DNA of 11,598 nt. Origin: an uncultured Lachnospiraceae bacterium. Its GTDB lineage: Bacteria > Bacillota > Clostridia > Lachnospirales > Lachnospiraceae. Shown piece by piece: positions 6,210-11,598 of this stretch. Under the pieces are notes generated by a model. That model was not told the DNA's origin, made no database searches, and saw nothing but the letters and a program-made list of their open reading frames with translations. Made by a program: the position numbers and the translations under genes. Where the stretch lies: contig CADBLW010000146.1 of the NCBI GenBank assembly GCA_902795625.1, positions 1 to 11,598 on the forward strand, written 5' to 3'. Each line of letters begins with the position of its first letter. Positions within the stretch are counted from its first letter, which is position 1.

Positions 6210-6306
6210 ACCGAACGATACATGGCCGACTACCTGCACAGTGCCACAAGGGCCATGCTGCGCCCGCTGCAGGTGCAAAAACTTGCGTTCTTCTCAGTTT
6301 ACCGAA

Positions 6307-6855
6307 TTAAAATGCAAGGTTCTCACGGATCCGGTTCACGACATAATCCGCGCGGTCCGGATACTCGATAAAGAAGTTGATGTGCTTAAGCTGTGCCTTC
6401 CACTCGCACATGGTATGCAGACCCTTCTTGTAGCTGTACTTGCTCTGCAGCGAGATCACAAGGGCGATCTGACCGTTCTTGCGCATCACGAACGTGTACG
6501 GCGGATAGCTGTACTTCACACCGGACACCAACTGTGCAAAGGGAACATTTTCCTCAAGCGTATAGTCCGGAAAATTCGCCTGGATGATCGGGCGGAAATA
6601 GTTGATGTCGTTGTTGTAATCCGTGTCCCAATCGTCCTCTGCCGGAGCGGTCTGTGCCGCCGCGTTCCGTGCGAAGAAACCGTCGTCTGCCGGAGCAGGT
6701 GCGGGACCTGCGGGCTGTGCTGCAGGCTGTGCTGCGGGAGTTGTCGCCGTGGTCGTGTTGGGCTTGAATGCGTTGTCGATCGCCGTCTCCATGGCGTTCT
6801 CGACCTTGCGTTCAACTTTTCTGCGAAGCAAACGTTTCAATAAACTCTCAAACAT
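6307..6855 (-). CDS. Conserved-looking protein: amphipathic helix, Ala-Pro linker, C-terminal domain
   Basis: The product has 182 residues and no signal peptide. Residues 1-30 form a charged amphipathic helix with alternating Leu and Arg/Lys (MFESLLKRLLRRKVERKVEN). Residues 33-75 are a flexible Ala/Pro/Thr linker. Residues 80-182 look like a compact alpha/beta domain (FRPIIQANFPDYTLEENVPF, then YTFVMRKNGQIALVISL and YVVNRIRENLAF). The strand order resembles small PD-(D/E)XK nuclease-like domains, but the positions expected to hold acidic catalytic residues appear to be Tyr and Ser, so if the fold is right it is probably inactive. That fold guess is weak. The start is ATG at 6853-6855, with GGAGG (6865-6869) 9 bases upstream; an earlier in-frame ATG lacks a ribosome binding site. 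It has its own strong promoter and is immediately followed by the RT leader. Confidence 0.83.
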   Translation of the reverse strand: MFESLLKRLLRRKVERKVENAMETAIDNAFKPNTTTATTPAAQPAAQPAGPAPAPADDGFFARNAAAQTAPAEDDWDTDYNNDINYFRPIIQANFPDYTLEENVPFAQLVSGVKYSYPPYTFVMRKNGQIALVISLQSKYSYKKGLHTMCEWKAQLKHINFFIEYPDRADYVVNRIRENLAF

Positions 6856-6864
6856 TGTTAAACC

Positions 6865-6869
6865 CCTCC
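6865..6869 (-). promoter_or_regulatory. Ribosome binding site that fixes the 182-residue protein start
   Basis: GGAGG on the minus strand, 9 bases before the ATG at 6853-6855. It lies downstream of the alternative in-frame ATG that ends at 6876, which argues against that longer form. Confidence 0.75.
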
Positions 6870-6922
6870 GTTTCATAATTGCGAGGCGCCGCGGATTCCG
6901 GGGCGAGCCTCGACCTGAATCA

Positions 6923-6951
6923 ATTATATAATTTTACTCAGGCAAATGCAA
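6923..6951 (-). promoter_or_regulatory. Promoter with consensus -10 for the 182-residue protein (and possibly RT unit)
   Basis: On the minus strand, TTGCAT (6946-6951) and a perfect TATAAT (6923-6928) are separated by 17 bases. The -10 lies in the palindrome AATTATATAATT. No clear terminator separates the gene it serves from the RT region, so read-through into the RT leader is possible. Confidence 0.68.
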
Positions 6952-6988
6952 CAAAATACTTCTTCGCGCGCCCTGCGACGCATGTGCA

Positions 6989-7010
6989 TCATCTCCCTGA
7001 CAGGAAATGA
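6989..7010. other. Hairpin just after the acetyltransferase stop
   Basis: TCATCTCC (6989-6996) and GGAAATGA (7003-7010) can form eight pairs with one mismatch or wobble and a six-base loop. On the minus strand it begins 2 bases after the stop codon at 7013-7015. There is no U-tract, so terminator function is doubtful. Confidence 0.35.
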
Positions 7011-7012
7011 TC

Positions 7013-8077
7013 TCATTCTTTGTTCTCCTTGCCGAAATAGTGCATTTCCAAAAGCTGGTACGCGACGGAATACCCGAATTTGCGGTACAGCCGGATCGCG
7101 GGAAGATTGTCCCCGTACACGGTCAGCCGCGCCGCGGTCGCGCCGTTGTCATACAGCTTGCCGAGCGCGTACGCAAGAAGCTTTGTGGTGATCCCGCGGC
7201 GCTGGTACTCCGGGTCGCAGAATATATTTTCCGTGGCATAGACCCCGTCGCCGAGGGGCCACGCCGACATGGCCGCGACAAGCGCGTCATCGCGGATGGC
7301 GACCCAGACATGGCAGTCCGGATTGCCCAATCGGAAGCGCATCTCGTTCTCGCTGTCAGGCTGTCCGAAGCTGCGCGCGTTAACCTCAAAATACGACTTC
7401 CACTCCTCGGGGGAATCGTAAAATTCACGGATCTCCGTACCTTCGGCTTCCAGCCGGGCATATTCTCCCTCGTCGAGCCAGCTGTCGGCTGACGTCAGCC
7501 GGTACGGCTCATCATCGTCGGGATCCTCACCGCGGCCGTTGTCCGACGGGCGTGACATCTCATACGAAGTCCCGCTGTTGTCGTCAGGCCGGAAGGAAGC
7601 ATCCGGGTCACCCGACGTCTCATCGGCGAGCAGCTCGTCGGTCTCGTCGATGGGGCGCGTCATCACGGTCATCACGTTGCCGATGCGGAAGCTCTCGTCA
7701 AATAAAAGCTCGGTGTACGCCGTGTCCTCGGAGTTCACCCAAACCCGGAGCACCGGTCTGCGCCCGTCCTTTCCGGGAAGCCGCCCAAAGCGGTATTGAA
7801 GCTCCTCCAAAAGCGTGATGGACACCTCAGCCTCGTCCTCGATCCCCGGCACCGCACGGAACTCCGCGCGGTAATACTGCCATTCCTCGTCGTCGGCAGC
7901 GTGGTACGGATTTGTCTCCGCGATCAGCCCCGCGCCGGCAAATGTTCCGTCGACAAGCGCCACGCATACCGTGTCACGGCAGACATCCGCATGGCGCGCG
8001 ATCTCCGCGGCCATCTCCGCGTCCATCGACTCAATATCACTCAGGTACCGCTCTCTGTAGTTCACAATGGTGATCAT
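7013..8077 (-). CDS. Tandem GNAT-family N-acetyltransferase with acidic linker
   Basis: The product has 354 residues and should be cytoplasmic. The C-terminal half is a clear GNAT domain: ENIFCDPEYQRRGITTKLL (283-301) carries the acetyl-CoA loop Q-R-R-G-I-T, followed by GDNLPAIRLYRKFGY (322-336). The N-terminal half (1-140) has GNAT-like strand order (TVCVALVDGTFAGAGLIAE; VLRVWVNSEDTAYTELLFDESF) but no obvious Q/RxxGxG/A loop, so it may be degenerate and structural. The two halves are joined by an acidic, low-complexity segment at about 145-200. GNAT enzymes transfer acetyl groups to amines of proteins, antibiotics or metabolites; the substrate here cannot be read from sequence. The start is ATG at 8075-8077, with AGGAGG (8083-8088) 5 bases upstream; an upstream TTG frame would overlap that site. 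It lies 24 bases after the hydrogenase-regulator gene, so the two are probably co-transcribed. Confidence 0.9.
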   Translation of the reverse strand: MITIVNYRERYLSDIESMDAEMAAEIARHADVCRDTVCVALVDGTFAGAGLIAETNPYHAADDEEWQYYRAEFRAVPGIEDEAEVSITLLEELQYRFGRLPGKDGRRPVLRVWVNSEDTAYTELLFDESFRIGNVMTVMTRPIDETDELLADETSGDPDASFRPDDNSGTSYEMSRPSDNGRGEDPDDDEPYRLTSADSWLDEGEYARLEAEGTEIREFYDSPEEWKSYFEVNARSFGQPDSENEMRFRLGNPDCHVWVAIRDDALVAAMSAWPLGDGVYATENIFCDPEYQRRGITTKLLAYALGKLYDNGATAARLTVYGDNLPAIRLYRKFGYSVAYQLLEMHYFGKENKE

Positions 8078-8082
8078 GTCTG

Positions 8083-8088
8083 CCTCCT
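8083..8088 (-). promoter_or_regulatory. Ribosome binding site that fixes the acetyltransferase start
   Basis: AGGAGG on the minus strand, 5 bases before the ATG at 8075-8077. It overlaps the longer TTG-initiated frame and so excludes it. Confidence 0.75.
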
Positions 8089-8101
8089 CTCCGGGCAAGC
8101 C

Positions 8102-8362
8102 TCAATCAACACTCCGTATCACATTGGAATATGCGGTCTTTCCGGTCACGCCCGGCAGGCGCCCGATCTTGCCGGACAGCGCCGAGATCACATCCTGCGG
8201 GGCATCCACCGCGATGCAGATAATGCTGATCCCGCACTCGCGGTACGGCAGCCCCATCCGTCCGATGATGTACTCGCCGTACTCGTGCAGAATGGCATTG
8301 ATCCGTTCCGCCGCCTCGATGCGCTCCACAATGATGCTGATCACAGCCACACGTTTCTCCAT
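8102..8362 (-). CDS. TM1266-family iron-only hydrogenase system putative regulator
   Basis: The 86-residue product matches the usual size of this family (about 80-90). The sequence is strongly family-like: an opening MEKRVAVISIIVE, then INAILHEYGEYIIGRMGLPY, the segment GISIICIAVDAPQDVISALSG and the end LPGVTGKTAYS. The fold is ferredoxin-like/ACT-related, similar to the NikR C-terminal domain without the DNA-binding part. In many anaerobes such genes lie with the [FeFe]-hydrogenase maturation genes hydE, hydF and hydG, hence the name; the biochemical role is not established. No hydrogenase gene is visible in this window. The start is ATG at 8360-8362, with GGAGG (8368-8372) 5 bases upstream; the frame extends 34 codons further, but that extension lacks family similarity. 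It is 120 bases downstream of rarA. Confidence 0.88.
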   Translation of the reverse strand: MEKRVAVISIIVERIEAAERINAILHEYGEYIIGRMGLPYRECGISIICIAVDAPQDVISALSGKIGRLPGVTGKTAYSNVIRSVD

Positions 8363-8367
8363 AGTAT

Positions 8368-8372
8368 CCTCC
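8368..8372 (-). promoter_or_regulatory. Ribosome binding site that fixes the TM1266-family start
   Basis: GGAGG on the minus strand, 5 bases before the ATG at 8360-8362. It trims the open frame to the normal family length. Confidence 0.8.
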
Positions 8373-8482
8373 AAAACAGCTCCGTACGCCGTGCACAGGG
8401 CTGTCATTCTTCCATTCTGCGTACTTGCCGCTGTACGCCCGGCTTCGTTCTTCTCACATCTCATCCAGAAAAGCCACAGACG

Positions 8483-9835
8483 TCACTCCGGGTCCTTCCA
8501 CTCGTCGCGGTGCGCCGCTTTCCACTCCTTGATCTCCTTGAGTCTCTCCGACACCGCGATCTCCGCTCCGGCCTGCTTCGGCCGGTAGTACTCGCGTCCC
8601 GCCAGAGAATCCGGCAGACAGGGCATCGGTGTCAGTGCGCCCTCGTAATTGTGCGCGTAGCGGTATCCCTTGCCGTAGGACAGATCCGACATCAGCTTCG
8701 TCGGCGCGTTGCGGATCCACAGCGGCACCGGGTCTGCCCGTCCGCTCCGCAGGTCCTCGCTGACTTCCATGCACGCGACCTCGAGCGCGTTGGATTTCGG
8801 CGCCATCGCGAGGTACGTCGCCGCGTGTGCGATATGCACGTTGCACTCGGGAACGCCCAGATAGTGGCACGCCTGGTATGCGTTGATCGCCACGGTCAGC
8901 GCGTTCGAATCCGCCATTCCCACATCCTCGCTCGCAAACCGCACCATGCGTCTCGCGATGTACAGCGGGTCGTCGCCGCTCTCGAGCATGCGGAGCGCCC
9001 AGTAGACCGCCGCATCGGGGTCGGAGTTCCGCATCGACTTGTGCAGCGCGGAGATCAGGTTGTAGTGCTCCTCACCGCTCTTGTCGTACAGAAGCGACTT
9101 GCGGCTGATACACTGCTCCACCTGCTCGTCCGAGACCGTAATGCCCTCCGCACTGATGGTGCCGTTCAGCACCGCCATCTCCAGCGTGTTGAGCGCCGTT
9201 CTCGCGTCTCCGTTGGAAAATGCCGCGATGGCGCGGATCTGGTCGTCACTCATCTTCACGTTGTTGTCCGCGAACCCGTCCTTGGAATTGAGCGCGTGCT
9301 TGAGAAGCGTGACGATATTTCCCTCGGTCAGAGGCTTTAAGACAAACACCTTGCAGCGGGACAAAAGAGCCCCGTTGACCTCGAAGGAAGGATTTTCCGT
9401 GGTCGCGCCGATCAGGATGATGCTGCCCTTCTCCACGTAGGGAAGAAACGCGTCCTGCTGCGCCTTGTTGAAGCGATGGATCTCGTCCACAAACAACACA
9501 GTGCGGATGCCGCGGAGCGTCGCGTCCTCGGCCTGCTTCATCACGTCCTTGATCTCCTTGATGCCGCTGGTGACCGCGGAGAAATTGATGAACTCCGACT
9601 TCGTCTGCCCCGCGATGATGCTCGCGAGCGTCGTCTTGCCGACACCGGGAGGACCCCAGAAGATCATCGACGAGATGTTGTCATTTTCTATCAAAGTGCG
9701 AAGCATGCAGCCGGGTCCGAGCAGGTGCTCCTGCCCGACGAACTCCGCCAGCGTCTTCGGGCGCACGCGCCCCGCCAGAGGCATGGACCGCGGCGTCCGC
9801 TCAGTCTGCATGTCAAATATGGATAACTGCTGCAT
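8483..9835 (-). CDS. rarA: Replication-associated recombination protein A (RarA/MgsA), AAA+ ATPase
   Basis: This clamp-loader-like ATPase acts at stalled replication forks and single-strand/double-strand junctions. The product has 450 residues, the normal length. Visible motifs are Walker A GPPGVGKT (61-68), Walker B VLFVDEIHRF (113-122), sensor 1 GATTENPSF (143-151), the arginine finger in LLSR (R160) and sensor 2 GDARTALN (209-216). After about residue 250 comes the conserved tetramerisation region with typical segments (SLLYDKSGEEHYNLISALHKS, shortened here to its core DKSGEEHYNLISALHKS; DPDAAVYWALRMLESGDDP; FASEDVGMAD). PLAGRVRPKTLAEFVGQ near the N-terminus is also typical. A preceding QLSIF (3-7) resembles a beta-clamp-binding pentapeptide. 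The start is ATG at 9833-9835, 3 bases after the upstream stop, with a GGAG site inside the upstream gene, implying co-transcription. Confidence 0.97.
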   Translation of the reverse strand: MQQLSIFDMQTERTPRSMPLAGRVRPKTLAEFVGQEHLLGPGCMLRTLIENDNISSMIFWGPPGVGKTTLASIIAGQTKSEFINFSAVTSGIKEIKDVMKQAEDATLRGIRTVLFVDEIHRFNKAQQDAFLPYVEKGSIILIGATTENPSFEVNGALLSRCKVFVLKPLTEGNIVTLLKHALNSKDGFADNNVKMSDDQIRAIAAFSNGDARTALNTLEMAVLNGTISAEGITVSDEQVEQCISRKSLLYDKSGEEHYNLISALHKSMRNSDPDAAVYWALRMLESGDDPLYIARRMVRFASEDVGMADSNALTVAINAYQACHYLGVPECNVHIAHAATYLAMAPKSNALEVACMEVSEDLRSGRADPVPLWIRNAPTKLMSDLSYGKGYRYAHNYEGALTPMPCLPDSLAGREYYRPKQAGAEIAVSERLKEIKEWKAAHRDEWKDPE

Positions 9836-9838
9836 GGA

Positions 9839-10717
9839 TCACTCTCCGTTCTCACTGTCCCGGTCACGGTCACGGCTGTACACAAGCCGGAGTCTCCGGC
9901 TCCTGCGCCGCCTGTAGATGTTGATCTTCCGTACAAGCGCCAGCACAACCACTACGGCCAGAAACGAACCGACGCCGACGCACAACACGGTGGCGGTTTT
10001 CTTCGAAAGGTTGAGCTTCTCGTACCACGTCTTCTTTCCGCCCGAACCGTCGACCACCTTCACGACGGGATCCGCGTCGAAGGCAACGACCGCGTCGATG
10101 CAGACACCGCTGCCGCTCTCGCTCCTGTCCTTGATCTTCACATATCGGGGCTTCACCTTCGAGGGTACGTTCGTAAACTTGTCAAGCCCCGTAAAATCCT
10201 TACTCTTTACCTCGATCTCGTACCAGTTGTTGAGATCCGCCGAGAGCTTGACCGTCATCTTGTCCTCCGGCTTGCCGGTGGTGAAGATATAGAGGAACAT
10301 TCCCGCCGAATCCCGCAGATACGCGTTCATGTCGATGATGATCTCCCCGCCGCGCCCGAGATTGAGTGCACCGCCCCCGGTCTCCGGATCATAGTCCGGC
10401 CAGCCGAGCGCCTGCACGATTTCCTGCGTGGAGGACTCCGGCTCGCGGTCGGTTCCCACGGTGAAGGAGACGACGATGTTGCCGCACTCCGTTCCGTCCA
10501 GCAGGATCTCATTGCCGAACACGTCGATCCACCGGTCAGGATGAGTTGCCTCGCGCGATGTCGCAACCTGCTGGTACACCATCGGCGTAGGGCTCGGTGT
10601 CGGTGTCGGGGTCTCGGTCGGCTTGGCCGCCGTCGCCGTCCCCACCGAAACACTCCCGAGTAAAATCAAAAGGAGCATCGAGAGCCCGATACCGATTCTC
10701 GCGATCCATCGTTTCAT
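9839..10717 (-). CDS. Exported single-pass membrane protein with beta-sandwich-like ectodomain
   Basis: The product has 292 residues. A signal peptide covers about 1-31 (hydrophobic core 9-26, AKP after TATA), followed by a short Thr-Pro stalk (TPTPTPSPTP). Residues 47-225 are an extracellular domain: WIDVFGNEILLDG, QALGWPDYDPETGGGALNLG, GEIIIDM and VKPRYVKIKD, ending in GVCIDAVVAFD. This layout recalls carbohydrate-binding or discoidin-like beta-sandwiches of surface proteins, but I cannot name a family. A transmembrane helix spans about 241-262 and is followed by a very basic cytoplasmic tail (RRRRSRRLR, then Arg-Asp repeats). Topology is outside domain, inside tail. The start is ATG at 10715-10717 with AAGGAG 10 bases upstream. 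It lies 33 bases after the upstream gene and 3 bases before rarA, in one apparent operon. Ligand and role are unknown. Confidence 0.87.
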   Translation of the reverse strand: MKRWIARIGIGLSMLLLILLGSVSVGTATAAKPTETPTPTPSPTPMVYQQVATSREATHPDRWIDVFGNEILLDGTECGNIVVSFTVGTDREPESSTQEIVQALGWPDYDPETGGGALNLGRGGEIIIDMNAYLRDSAGMFLYIFTTGKPEDKMTVKLSADLNNWYEIEVKSKDFTGLDKFTNVPSKVKPRYVKIKDRSESGSGVCIDAVVAFDADPVVKVVDGSGGKKTWYEKLNLSKKTATVLCVGVGSFLAVVVVLALVRKINIYRRRRSRRLRLVYSRDRDRDSENGE

Positions 10718-10750
10718 GCCCCTAATACTCCTTTCTGTGGGCCTCGCCCG

Positions 10751-11598
10751 TCATTTCAGCTCCACCAGACTGATCTCGTAGGTGTTGCTGTCGCATACGA
10801 TCTTTTTATTTTCCGTCAAAGCGCGGAAAATGTAGTACTTCTCATAAGCCATCGCGTAGACCGGAAGATCTCCGATCTCCTTCGCCGTCACCTTGCCCTT
10901 CGCGTCCAGCTCGGCGATGTGGTAAGCCCAGATATCGCCGCCGTCCTCGATGGCGGTGTAGAGAAGCATGTGAATATCATCATCCACGAGAACGCTCTTG
11001 TTCACCGTCTTTCCCATCGCGCGCATCGTCTCGCTCATGACGTACAGGTCGCCGAACGCGACATGGTCCTTCGCTTCCTCCTTGCGCTTTGCCTCTTCGC
11101 GCAGTGCCACGCGCTCGTGATAGCTGCGGGAATCGCGGGCGTCACCCTCGTGGATCAGCGTCCGTCTCTCCTCCTCGCGCAGCTCCTGTTCCGTTTTCTC
11201 CCTCTCGGGGATGAACTCGTCCATGAACTCCGTGAGCGTCATCTGCCCCATGGGGTCGCCTGCGCCGCGGTATTTGTCGTCAACGGAAAATACCCGGTAA
11301 TCCTTCGTGTCGATCACCGCGCGCTCCCGCGCCGGCTCAAACAGCGTCTCCCTGGGCGCCTCCGACATCGTCGTGATCTTCTCCGGCACGCTTCCCGAGA
11401 TCCGCTTCAACACCGATTCGGTCTTCGCGCCGTCCGGCTGCGTGTTCTTCTTCGGACCGCCGTAGTAGATCTCCGACTCCGCGATCTGCTCTCTGTCGCG
11501 GAGCACCTTATCCTTCTTAACCTTCGAAAAATAAGCTACCGCAGCCTCCGCCGCGCTGCCTGCCTTCGTCTCATCCCCGGCCGTCTCCGCTGCCGCGC
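10751..11598 (-). CDS. Partial charged cytoplasmic protein, 5' end outside window
   Basis: The frame is open through the right edge, so only the last 281 residues are visible. An internal GTG at 11504-11506 could be read as a start, but Ala-rich in-frame coding continues upstream (EAAVAYFSKVKKDKVLRD), so I treat the gene as truncated by the window. There is no signal peptide or membrane segment in the visible part. The middle (about 120 to 185 of the visible part) is dense in Glu, Lys and Arg (REKTEQELREEERR; REEAKRKEEAKD) and is probably a long charged helix or coiled coil. The C-terminal 100 residues have regular beta-strand patterning (SVLVDDDIHMLLYTAIEDGG; VYAMAYEKYYIFRAL), as in small beta-meander domains. 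I do not recognise a family. It lies 33 bases upstream of the membrane-protein gene and is probably the first visible gene of that operon. Confidence 0.78.
   Translation of the reverse strand, partial: AAAETAGDETKAGSAAEAAVAYFSKVKKDKVLRDREQIAESEIYYGGPKKNTQPDGAKTESVLKRISGSVPEKITTMSEAPRETLFEPARERAVIDTKDYRVFSVDDKYRGAGDPMGQMTLTEFMDEFIPEREKTEQELREEERRTLIHEGDARDSRSYHERVALREEAKRKEEAKDHVAFGDLYVMSETMRAMGKTVNKSVLVDDDIHMLLYTAIEDGGDIWAYHIAELDAKGKVTAKEIGDLPVYAMAYEKYYIFRALTENKKIVCDSNTYEISLVELK

Larger units (their letters stand above)
5838..6306 (-). ncRNA. Hairpin-dense leader upstream of the RT, candidate structured RNA
   Basis: This stretch has no convincing gene between the 182-residue protein and the RT. 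On the transcribed minus strand it can form at least seven local stems: 6221-6227/6251-6257, 6187-6196/6200-6209, 6118-6125/6149-6156, 6084-6088/6095-6099 inside 6075-6078/6100-6103, 5960-5971/5981-5992, 5908-5916/5933-5941 and 5881-5890/5894-5903. A G:C stem followed by a T-tract lies at 5995-6014. No other intergenic region in the window is comparably structured. RT genes often sit beside the RNA they copy, so a template or primer RNA is a reasonable inference, but the region could also be an mRNA leader with an attenuator. I see no group II intron domain V and no clear retron priming region. Confidence 0.4.

Noticed and set aside
3041..6306. Diversity-generating retroelement (template and variable repeats with lipoprotein target)
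   Set aside because: A surface lipoprotein beside an RT prompted the check. I saw no repeat pair between the 3' end of the lipoprotein gene and the sequence after it, no accessory Avd-like gene, and no SQ signature in the RT. Only a by-eye comparison was possible.
4608..6306. Group II intron
   Set aside because: The RT lacks an endonuclease domain, and I find no domain V-like hairpin or GTGYG-type boundary. The RT is flanked by independent genes.
4608..6306. Classical retron
   Set aside because: The upstream structured RNA fits the general layout, but the RT lacks the VTG motif and the RNA region is longer than usual with no obvious priming guanosine context. Left as unassigned.
7796..9340. 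514-codon plus-strand reading frame opposite rarA and its downstream genes
   Set aside because: It runs across three well-supported minus-strand genes and their gaps, has shadow-like composition and no recognisable motif.
10751..11506. Complete 251-residue protein starting at GTG 11504-11506
   Set aside because: The frame stays open with protein-like composition to the right edge, so the gene most likely begins outside the window.

Overview
The window looks like chromosomal DNA of an anaerobic Gram-positive bacterium of the class Clostridia, probably Lachnospiraceae or a relative. The pointers are a meso-diaminopimelate dehydrogenase, a TM1266-type [FeFe]-hydrogenase regulator, strong GGAGG ribosome binding sites, several secreted proteins with Thr-Pro-rich stalks, and a fairly GC-rich composition. 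This placement is inference from gene content. All ten genes I can support lie on the minus strand, so transcription runs from high to low coordinates. The long plus-strand reading frames are antisense shadows.

From the right edge in transcription order: a 5'-truncated charged protein of unknown function (to 10751); a signal-peptide protein with a beta-sandwich-like ectodomain, one membrane segment and an arginine-rich tail (10717-9839); rarA, a replication-associated AAA+ ATPase (9835-8483, 3 bp after the preceding stop); a small TM1266-family hydrogenase regulator (8362-8102); and a double-GNAT acetyltransferase (8077-7013, 24 bp after the regulator). Spacing suggests these run as one or two operons. 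A clear promoter (-10 TATAAT) then drives a 182-residue protein with an N-terminal amphipathic helix, an Ala-Pro linker and a conserved-looking C-terminal domain (6855-6307).

Next is the most interesting part. A 469-base non-coding stretch packed with at least seven short-range hairpins (5838-6306) leads directly into a stand-alone reverse transcriptase with an intact YADD centre (5837-4608). The RT stop overlaps the start of a lipoprotein gene (4611-3172) in an ATGA junction, so the two are probably translationally coupled. The lipoprotein has tandem-repeat Thr-Pro stalks, an SH3b-like module and an unrecognised C-terminal domain. The unit ends in a strong intrinsic terminator (3041-3071). 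The arrangement of structured leader, RT and surface lipoprotein does not match a typical group II intron, retron or diversity-generating retroelement as far as I can see. It is the best candidate here for an undescribed system.

The left part holds ddh (2895-1912), with its own promoter overlapped by two palindromic operator-like sites, and a second lipoprotein with a Thr-Pro stalk (1601-66), also with its own promoter. In five genes the reading frame runs upstream of a GGAGG site; I placed those starts at the ATG that follows the ribosome binding site.
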